Shown here piece after piece: positions 1 through 5,050 of a stretch of DNA of 5,050 nucleotides; within the stretch, counting starts at the first letter, position 1, and each line of letters begins with the position of its first letter. This DNA is from Acidobacteriota bacterium (GTDB lineage Bacteria > Acidobacteriota > Terriglobia > Terriglobales > Acidobacteriaceae). The translations under genes were made by a program, and so were the position numbers. The notes under the pieces are model-generated. The model saw nothing but the letters and a program-made list of their open reading frames with translations, did no database searches and was not told where the DNA came from. The stretch spans positions 1-5,050 of the forward strand of contig JANXQR010000616.1 in assembly GCA_025353435.1 (NCBI GenBank). Reading direction: 5' to 3'.

Positions 1-2168
1 GGAAGCCTGGCGGGCTTTTTCTTGGTCTTCTTCTCGCGGGTGAACACGCTCTGGAACGTGGTCACAAGGCCATGCATGGAAATGTGGAAGATGCGCCCCA
101 TACTGCGCAGCACATTATCGCTTTCACGGGCCTCACCCCACCCCAGCCAGGAATCGGCGCGTGAATATAAAACCATAGTTAGAATTTCCTGTTCGGCGAT
201 CGTGAGGTTATCGAAGCGCACGCGTAGAAGGGTTCCTTCCGCGGAGACCACGCTGCCGCGAATTTCATTGGAACCGGAAGGCATGGGAAATACGAGATGC
301 AAGTCGGTCTTGGGAGCCACTTCGATGGGATCAGGGAAGCGGATGCTGGTACCGCCTGAGGACATGTCGATAGTTTCACCGGCGATAAGGTTTCCATCTG
401 CCAGGCGCGCCATCACTGGAGTCACCATGGCGATCCGGACGGTGGTGCGGAGCTGCCGCATTTCACGCGCCACGGCGGTGGTAACACCGAGGATGACGAC
501 ATTGAAGCAGCACCAGATCACATTCATGATAACGGTTCCGGGGCGGTCGCGATCCCAGATGAAGTACCGCGGGAAGGCGATAAGGATGCCGGCGATATTG
601 AAGATCAGCAGAATGAGAAACGGCTGAGCGATCTTGCTGTCAAAGAACGTGCGCTTGACCACGCCACCCTTGGCAGTGACATTGAACTTGCCCAGCTTGG
701 GATTGATCATCGCCATCACGGTGGGCAGCAGGATGTAAGGCGAGAGTACAGTCTCGTAGATTTCGTTCCAGAACGAGTGGCGGTGTTCCCCCTGAATGCG
801 CGAGTTGGTCACGTTTGAAAGGATCAAGTGCGGCAGCGCGTAGGCCAGGATGGCGGCCCAATATCCAGGGACATTGGTGTGCGACAGGATGAGATAGATT
901 AGCGGAGCGCTTAGAAATATGAGGCGCGGGATCGCGTAGAGGAAGTGACACATCGCGTTGAAATAGCAAAGGCGCTGAGCAAACTTCAACCCTGGCACAA
1001 AGAGCGGGTTGTCGGTGCGCATAATCTGAATCATTCCCCGCGCCCATCGAATACGCTGCCCCACGTGGGCAGAAAGTCGTTCGGTGGCCAAGCCCGCGGC
1101 CTGGGGAATATTGATGTAGGCCGTGTTCCAGCCGTTCATCTGCATGCGCAGAGAAGTGTGCGCATCTTCTGTGACGGTTTCCACGGCGATGCCACCAATT
1201 TCGTCCAGAGCGGTGCGACGCAAAACCGCGCAGGAACCGCAGAAGAAGGTCGCGTTCCAGAAGTCGTTTCCATCCTGCACGATTCCGTAAAACAGCTCTC
1301 CCTCGTTGGGAATGATGCGGAATTGTTGCAGGTTGCGCTCGAACGGATCCGGCGAATAGAAGTGGTGAGGCGTCTGCAGCATGGCCAGCTTGCGATCGCG
1401 CAGCAACCAGCCCATCGTCATCTGCAGAAAGCTGCGGGTGGGCACGTGATCGCAATCGAAGATGGCCACGAAGGGCGACTTCATGGATTTGAGAGCGGTG
1501 TTAATGTTGCCGGCCTTGGCGTGCTTGTTGTCGGGACGGATCTTGTAACCGATGCCGGCCTCAAATGCGAATTGTTCGAATTCCTTGCGCCGACCGTCGT
1601 CGAGAATGTAGACGTGCAGCTTGTCCGCGGGCCAGTCGATATTCAACGCGCCCAGAGCCGTGTATCGCACCACATCGAGCGGCTCGTTGTAGGTCGGGAT
1701 CAGAACATCCACGTGCGGCCATTCCCGCTCATCTTCCGGCAGCGCCACCGGAGCGCGGCGCAAGGGCCAGATTGTCTGGAAATAGCCGAGAAACAGAATG
1801 AAGAACGCATACATCTCAGCGAAGATGAGGCTGAGAATGAAGAACGCGTCGAGAGCTCCCCAATGATTGGCCGGATCGCGAAAGAATTGCACCGTTCCGG
1901 AGATTCGCCAAAATCCGTACCGAAAAGTACAGAAACACGACATGATCATGAGGGTGAGCGTGATCAGGTACGAATCGGAACTGCGCGCCAGGGCCAGCGC
2001 CATAAGTAATGTAAGCAAACCGCAGACGGCCTGCTGCGGCCAAGTAAGAGGAAGGACCCCAAGAAAGTAAAAAACTACGACAGCAAGCAGCAGGAATATC
2101 ATTCGCAGGAGCTTGGTGACTAAATTTTCTCCTGCGCCGATATCCTGCCAAATGGCTGTTGCGGTCAT
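1..2168 (-). CDS. bcsA: Cellulose synthase catalytic subunit BcsA (UDP-forming), C-terminal end cut by window edge
   Basis: Inner-membrane processive glycosyltransferase that polymerises UDP-glucose into beta-1,4-glucan and extrudes it through its own channel, normally with BcsB. 722 codons are visible, open to the left edge; E. coli BcsA is about 870 residues. Helices lie near residues 24-40, 44-61, 67-80 and 106-131. The family 2 glycosyltransferase domain follows (about 150-385) with D190-D191-G, D238-C-D240, FFCGS, T333-E334-D335 and Q371-R-I-R-W375. Further helices run to about 560, with the gating loop FNVTAK at 495-500. A PilZ domain has RTTVR (574-578) and DMSSGG (601-606), the c-di-GMP-binding motifs. 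The visible tail is Lys-rich, so the stop is probably close. The ATG overlaps the bcsQ stop (ATGA), with GGAG six bases upstream. The frame is unbroken, and the sequence resembles enterobacterial BcsA closely over the catalytic core. The identification is very secure. Confidence 0.97.
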   Translation of the reverse strand, partial: MTATAIWQDIGAGENLVTKLLRMIFLLLAVVVFYFLGVLPLTWPQQAVCGLLTLLMALALARSSDSYLITLTLMIMSCFCTFRYGFWRISGTVQFFRDPANHWGALDAFFILSLIFAEMYAFFILFLGYFQTIWPLRRAPVALPEDEREWPHVDVLIPTYNEPLDVVRYTALGALNIDWPADKLHVYILDDGRRKEFEQFAFEAGIGYKIRPDNKHAKAGNINTALKSMKSPFVAIFDCDHVPTRSFLQMTMGWLLRDRKLAMLQTPHHFYSPDPFERNLQQFRIIPNEGELFYGIVQDGNDFWNATFFCGSCAVLRRTALDEIGGIAVETVTEDAHTSLRMQMNGWNTAYINIPQAAGLATERLSAHVGQRIRWARGMIQIMRTDNPLFVPGLKFAQRLCYFNAMCHFLYAIPRLIFLSAPLIYLILSHTNVPGYWAAILAYALPHLILSNVTNSRIQGEHRHSFWNEIYETVLSPYILLPTVMAMINPKLGKFNVTAKGGVVKRTFFDSKIAQPFLILLIFNIAGILIAFPRYFIWDRDRPGTVIMNVIWCCFNVVILGVTTAVAREMRQLRTTVRIAMVTPVMARLADGNLIAGETIDMSSGGTSIRFPDPIEVAPKTDLHLVFPMPSGSNEIRGSVVSAEGTLLRVRFDNLTIAEQEILTMVLYSRADSWLGWGEARESDNVLRSMGRIFHISMHGLVTTFQSVFTREKKTKKKPARL

Positions 2169-3856
2169 CGCTCGCTCCAGCGAACGCCGCGGAAGCCGGT
2201 CGTGGCGGGGGCCGCGAGGCTTTTCACCCAACCTGCCAGTGCGCCGAAGTCCTCGGCCACTGTCGAGTTGGGTGCGTAATCCACCACCGTCATTCCTTCC
2301 GCAAGGGCTTCGCTGACGGCCGGGGTGCGGCGCAGTGCGAAGGGCAGAAGCCTGTCGCCCATCTGTTCGCGCAAAACCTCGCGCACGTCCAGATGGAGGG
2401 GGAGCGACGGGTCAAACTGATTCAGTATGTAGAAGGGCATGTTCGGTTGGCCGGTTGCGCTTGCGTTTCGCTGGAAAAAAGCATCGATGGAGCCCACGCT
2501 GACAACGGAGCTCATGTCCGGGATGACCGGAACCAGAATTGTGGGGGACATCCGCAGTATGCGGCGCGTGGTGGCCCCGGAAGCAGTGGCAAGATCGACG
2601 ATGATGCGGCTGGTCGCACGGCTGTTGCGGGTGATTTCCTGCGTGAGCGTTTCCTGCGGCGAATTCTCCGGACCCAGCGTATCGGGATCGACGGTGAGCA
2701 TCTGGATGGGAGCGTCACCGCTGACGCCCGGAGGAGTAAAGGTGCGCAATACGCCGGGGCGCTGATCGCGTGCGCCAAAGAAGAACGGCAGAAGGCCGAA
2801 TGCGGCAGTATCCACGAGCAGCACGCGCTCACCGCGGGCCGAGAGTGCCCTGCCGAGTGTCGCGACGAGACTGGTTTTTCCTACGCCGCCAGCAAGCGAA
2901 AACACGGCGAGAACCGGAGCGCGCGAAGTAGGCGCTGCCGGCGCTACCTCAACCGGCGGGGTGTTGCCAGAGAAAACTCCCTTGAGCGCAAACCAGCGCG
3001 ATGTAAGCCGGTCGCGTGAGGCCTGGAGCGTGTCTTCCGTGGCCTGGGGCGCGGCGGGAGTCGGAGCAACTTCAGTGTTATCTGACATGAGCCAGGCCGG
3101 GCGTGCACCCATTTCCCGCTGATCTGTGACTCGCTGATCTGCGGGAGGCGTCCACGGAGCACGGTTCTGAAGAAAATGTTCCTCGCGGGCCGGAGCGTAA
3201 GCAGGCTGAGTTGCCGGCGGAGGCGTATAAATCGGCGGAGGCGCTTGAGTATAGGACTGGGGCGGTGCAGCGGGCGGATAATTTACCGGCATGGGCGGTT
3301 GCTGCGCAAAATACGCAGGGGCGGGAGGCGCTGGGCTTGGTGTGGGGGCAGGCTGAGGCGCGGGCGCTGAGTACATGGAGGGAGCGGGCGTGTACGTTTG
3401 CGGAGGAATGTAGGGCGGCGCAATAGGCTGCTGGGGAGCCATCGTGGATTCAAATGACTGAGGGGCCGGTTGCCACGCAAATTGCGGTGGCATGGGGGGC
3501 GCGGTGTTTTGGGCGGCGTATGCGGACTGGTGAGCGGCGACTTCGGCGGCCTGGCGCTCTGCGCGAAATGCATTCTCGCGGGCCATCATGTCAGCTTGGC
3601 GGGCTGCTTCAATGCTGCGGGCGTTCTCCGATGCGCGCAGCGCCTCGGCATTCTTCTGTGCTTCGGCATCATCGTGGGTACGTCGGCGTTCTGCGTCCAT
3701 GGCGTCCTGCACCCGCTGGCGAGCCTTCTCGCGCGTCTGAGCCCTTGAGGCACTGAAATCCCGATACTTGGCTCCGTGTAAATTGGCCCAAGAATATAAA
3801 GTTGCCACGTCTTCCGGGGTTTCGTTCGGGTCAACAAGCGGTTTGCGATCAGTCAT
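2165..3856 (-). CDS. bcsQ: BcsQ-family cellulose-operon ATPase with N-terminal BcsR-like motif and Pro-rich region
   Basis: MinD/ParA-type P-loop protein of the cellulose secretion system; E. coli BcsQ is cytoplasmic, membrane-associated, and required for cellulose production. Layout of the 563 residues: BcsR-like motif (about 14-36); charged Ala/Glu/Arg-rich, probably helical stretch (about 36-114); Pro/Tyr-rich low-complexity region (about 119-241); linker with a possible amphipathic helix ending RWFALKGVF (about 280-296); ATPase (about 315-545). The Walker A is AGGVGKTS (322-329): the MinD/ParA signature lysine is Ala, but GKT is intact. VLLVD ends at D349, and the Walker B-like RIIVDLA has D421. 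The C-terminal part (RLLPFALRR, then SEALAEG, VVDYAP and AEDFGALAGWV) matches the BcsQ tail. The ATG at 3856 is preferred over an in-frame TTG at 3919 because AAGGTGAGG precedes it. BcsQ identity is secure; the roles of the N-terminal half are inferred. Confidence 0.92.
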   Translation of the reverse strand: MTDRKPLVDPNETPEDVATLYSWANLHGAKYRDFSASRAQTREKARQRVQDAMDAERRRTHDDAEAQKNAEALRASENARSIEAARQADMMARENAFRAERQAAEVAAHQSAYAAQNTAPPMPPQFAWQPAPQSFESTMAPQQPIAPPYIPPQTYTPAPSMYSAPAPQPAPTPSPAPPAPAYFAQQPPMPVNYPPAAPPQSYTQAPPPIYTPPPATQPAYAPAREEHFLQNRAPWTPPADQRVTDQREMGARPAWLMSDNTEVAPTPAAPQATEDTLQASRDRLTSRWFALKGVFSGNTPPVEVAPAAPTSRAPVLAVFSLAGGVGKTSLVATLGRALSARGERVLLVDTAAFGLLPFFFGARDQRPGVLRTFTPPGVSGDAPIQMLTVDPDTLGPENSPQETLTQEITRNSRATSRIIVDLATASGATTRRILRMSPTILVPVIPDMSSVVSVGSIDAFFQRNASATGQPNMPFYILNQFDPSLPLHLDVREVLREQMGDRLLPFALRRTPAVSEALAEGMTVVDYAPNSTVAEDFGALAGWVKSLAAPATTGFRGVRWSER

Positions 3857-3858
3857 TT

Positions 3859-3867
3859 CCTCACCTT
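3859..3867 (-). promoter_or_regulatory. Ribosome binding site that decides the bcsQ start
   Basis: On the minus strand AAGGTGAGG lies directly before the ATG at 3856; its AAGG core is seven bases from the start codon. The alternative in-frame TTG at 3919 has no purine-rich sequence at a proper distance, and the 21 residues it would add are not recognisably conserved. The conserved BcsR-like motif begins soon after the ATG, so the shorter protein already contains it. Confidence 0.7.
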
Positions 3868-3877
3868 GGCCCTCATC

Positions 3878-3889
3878 GGACGATCGTCC
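3878..3889. repeat. Perfect 12-bp palindrome in the bcsQ leader
   Basis: GGACGATCGTCC reads the same on both strands and ends 21 bases before the bcsQ ATG, just upstream of its ribosome binding site. As RNA it could form a four-pair stem with a GAUC loop; as DNA it could be a dimer-binding operator. Directly upstream in the transcript, a second short stem is possible between CGGGG (minus strand of 3907-3911) and CCCCG (3890-3894). No known operator or riboswitch is recognised. Confidence 0.45.
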
Positions 3890-3967
3890 CGGGGTTGCCC
3901 ATTTCTCCCCGTTTGCCAATCAGACGGTCGGGCTCCCGCTCGCCGAAGAGGTACCCCCGCACCCCAA

Positions 3968-3996
3968 ATCCTAGTGGCTTGCTGTTGTCAGAACAA
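3968..3996 (-). promoter_or_regulatory. Candidate sigma70-type promoter for the bcs genes
   Basis: On the minus strand TTGTTC (3991-3996) and TAGGAT (3968-3973) are separated by exactly 17 bases. They match the -35 and -10 consensus at three and four of six positions. Transcription would begin near 3960 and leave a leader of about 105 bases before the bcsQ ATG. It is placed correctly for an operon beginning with bcsQ, but such weak matches also occur by chance. Confidence 0.3.
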
Positions 3997-4312
3997 TAAC
4001 ACTTGGACGGTTCAGTTGATACCACTTTTGGGTCATGTCCCATGCAGGGTAACGTCCGGAGATTTCGCCCGGCAGGCAGGTATGGAACTGCCCACGGGAA
4101 CAGGTCTTTCCGACTCCAGAGTAGAGGCCCCAAAACGTCACCAGCGCGGTTCGCGGTGTGCGCAAATGTATTGGATGGAAGGAGGGAAAAGAATTGAGTT
4201 CACATCCTCGCCAACTCTGTGATAACTGGCGATTGCGGCGTCTGAAGGAATGACAATCCGGCGATTTTTATGGGCCTGAAGCCTGGAGCGCGATCATCCT
4301 TTTGACTCGGTC

Positions 4313-4492
4313 CTACGAAGGCCGTTTCAATTTCCGTTCTCGCACGAATTCGAAGACATGCGGCGAAAACTGTTCCGGCATCCGTCCGAGGTGAAAAGCA
4401 CGATCGTAACGTGCTTGAATATGCATACCCGAGGTATCAAACTGGTAACCCTGAGCCTGCAAATAATTAACTATCGCCCGGCCCCCAGGAAT
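4313..4492 (-). pseudogene. Protein-like open frame after uxaE: possible frameshifted tail or gene remnant
   Basis: Immediately after the uxaE stop, in another frame, the minus strand stays open to a TAG at 4313-4315. The peptide has a balanced, protein-like composition: NYLQAQGYQFDTSGM, then HIQARYDRAFHLGRMPEQF, then a charged tail ending KRPS. It has no good start: no ATG near the beginning and no ribosome binding site. The frame overlaps uxaE back to a stop at 4550-4552. One added base in the G run at the end of uxaE (4483-4487) would join the two frames. It could be a frameshifted extension, the leftover end of another gene, or a chance frame. I do not recognise the family. A hairpin inside it argues for a non-coding role. 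Confidence 0.3.
4396..4416 (-). terminator. Hairpin downstream of uxaE, possible weak terminator
   Basis: A perfect 7-bp stem, AAGCACG with CGTGCTT, encloses a seven-base loop. In the minus-strand transcript it lies 55-75 bases after the uxaE stop and is followed by only a short run of T, so it is a poor intrinsic terminator. It might instead stabilise the 3' end or be incidental within the open frame that spans it. Confidence 0.3.
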
Positions 4493-5050
4493 ACCGGTGC
4501 GATGTGCCGGAGGTAGAGATTTTCGGTCACGTTTCGCCCAATTACCGTCTCATTCACTTCAAGCAGGTCGAGATATCGCTTGCCCATCTTGGCCGCCACT
4601 TTGAAACCGACATGGAGCAGTTGGCGGAAGCTGGGGTTATAGAGCCGGTCGACTGGAACATGGCGTAACGCCCTGGTAAATTGCTCGGACGACCAGCCGC
4701 GCACCGCATCGGGAGAGAGCAGGCGGGCTGGGTCAATGTCGATCACCGTTGCGTAGGGCGCACAAAGTTCTTCGCGGTGGGCAAACGCCTCACTGTAAAT
4801 ATCCTTAGCCAGCACTAGGCCGTCGCCACCGGACTCCGCCAGGCCGATAAGCTCTTCGAGCCAGGTAGTGCCGGCGGTCTTGAGGTGCACGCCGGCGTCG
4901 AATCGGCGCATCACGGCGTGAATGGCCGGATAGATGGAGAACTTGTCGCTGCCCGAATGCACGCTGAGCTTGAGATTTTCGGGCAATCCGAAGTGCTCAA
5001 CCGCGTAGGCAATGGCCGCCACGTCGAGTGCGAATTCCCGTTCAAATTGC
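4471..5050 (-). CDS. uxaE: Tagaturonate epimerase UxaE family, C-terminal part (start off the window)
   Basis: Interconverts D-tagaturonate and D-fructuronate, linking galacturonate and glucuronate catabolism in the cytoplasm. About 192 codons are visible and the frame is open to the right edge; the GTG at 5022 is internal, since the same frame continues upstream with REFALDV. Family-like segments in order are: ENLKLSVHSGSDKFSIYPAI, the most characteristic block, with His and Lys likely in the active site; VHLKTAGTTWLEEL; a variable stretch with CAPYATVIDIDPARL; RGWSSEQFTRALRH; YNPSFRQLLHVGFKVAAKMG; and the C-terminal ENLYLRHIAPVFLG. It ends at a TAG a few residues past the usual family end. 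It is on the same strand as bcsQ but separated by about 610 bases, so probably a different transcription unit. The assignment is from sequence resemblance recalled by eye; the substrate is inferred from the family. Confidence 0.83.
   Translation of the reverse strand, partial: QFEREFALDVAAIAYAVEHFGLPENLKLSVHSGSDKFSIYPAIHAVMRRFDAGVHLKTAGTTWLEELIGLAESGGDGLVLAKDIYSEAFAHREELCAPYATVIDIDPARLLSPDAVRGWSSEQFTRALRHVPVDRLYNPSFRQLLHVGFKVAAKMGKRYLDLLEVNETVIGRNVTENLYLRHIAPVFLGAGR

Larger units (their letters stand above)
3868..4312. other. Intergenic region upstream of the bcs genes
   Basis: I find no convincing gene here. Open frames of 60-118 codons exist on both strands, but they lack a ribosome binding site, start on weak codons or overlap one another, and encode no family I recognise. 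The left part holds the candidate promoter and the palindrome of the bcsQ leader. The right part has an imperfect inverted repeat, CGCCA (4209-4213) with TGGCG (4227-4231), of unknown meaning. No tRNA, insertion-sequence end or CRISPR repeat is apparent. Confidence 0.6.

Noticed and set aside
640..1455. A 271-codon minus-strand open frame
   Set aside because: It is an alternative frame within bcsA; the bcsA frame over the same bases gives the TED, QxxRW and gating-loop motifs, while this one gives a His/Arg/Pro-rich nonsense-like sequence.
945..2009. A 354-codon open frame on the plus strand, antisense to bcsA
   Set aside because: It lies wholly inside bcsA, whose minus-strand frame carries every expected catalytic motif. 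The plus-strand protein resembles no family I know; long antisense frames are common in GC-rich coding DNA.
2159..3019. A 286-codon plus-strand open frame antisense to the bcsQ ATPase domain
   Set aside because: It mirrors the strong codon bias of bcsQ, begins with no ribosome binding site, and has a low-complexity Arg/Gly/Ala-rich product.
3857..3919. N-terminal extension of bcsQ from a TTG at 3919
   Set aside because: There is no ribosome binding site for the TTG, while a good one precedes the ATG at 3856; the added residues look like translated leader.
3868..3966. Possible c-di-GMP (GEMM-I) riboswitch in the bcsQ leader
   Set aside because: Fragments such as GGCAAAC, GAAA and GGGACG occur in the right order, which is tempting before a cellulose gene. 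The tetraloop-receptor segment and the downstream conserved CCUAA-like part are missing, and the stems do not form as in that class. A covariance-model search with no hit would confirm the rejection.
3971..4165. 64-codon minus-strand frame upstream of bcsQ with a GVGKT string
   Set aside because: It starts on TTG with no ribosome binding site, overlaps the candidate promoter, and its GVGKT lacks any P-loop protein context.
4209..4231. Inverted repeat CGCCA with TGGCG as a terminator
   Set aside because: The stem is only five pairs, the loop is 13 bases, and no T run follows on either strand.

Overview
The window looks like chromosomal DNA from a GC-rich Gram-negative bacterium. An acidobacterium is my best guess, because an enterobacterial-like cellulose synthase sits next to a UxaE-type uronate epimerase. 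That assignment rests on protein resemblance, not on a marker gene. All supportable genes are on the minus strand, so transcription runs from high to low coordinates.

Region 1 (about 4471-5050, right edge) holds the C-terminal part of a tagaturonate epimerase (uxaE), a hexuronate-catabolism enzyme whose N-terminal part lies off the window. Just after its stop codon, in another frame, is a short protein-like open stretch (to 4313). It may be a frameshifted continuation, a gene remnant, or chance. A hairpin lies inside it that could instead be a weak terminator.

Region 2 (about 3857-4312) is non-coding as far as I can see. It contains a plausible sigma70-type promoter pointing at the cellulose genes and, close to the start codon, a perfect 12-bp palindrome.

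Region 3 (1-3856) is the start of a bacterial cellulose synthesis (bcs) operon, bcsQ then bcsA, joined by a 4-base ATGA overlap that suggests translational coupling. BcsA carries the complete glycosyltransferase family 2 motif set (DDG, DxD, TED, QxxRW), the gating loop, the membrane helices and a PilZ domain with both c-di-GMP-binding motifs. It should therefore be an active cellulose synthase controlled by c-di-GMP. Its last residues and any bcsB lie off the left edge.

The most unusual feature is the bcsQ product. The enterobacterial protein is about 250 residues of MinD/ParA-like ATPase. Here it is about 563 residues: an N-terminal motif matching E. coli BcsR in spacing, then a charged Ala/Glu/Arg-rich helix, then a Pro/Tyr-rich segment in which about one residue in three is Pro, and only then the ATPase. 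In E. coli the order is bcsR-bcsQ-bcsA and BcsR binds BcsQ, so this reads as a natural BcsR-scaffold-BcsQ fusion that may position the synthase at the inner membrane.
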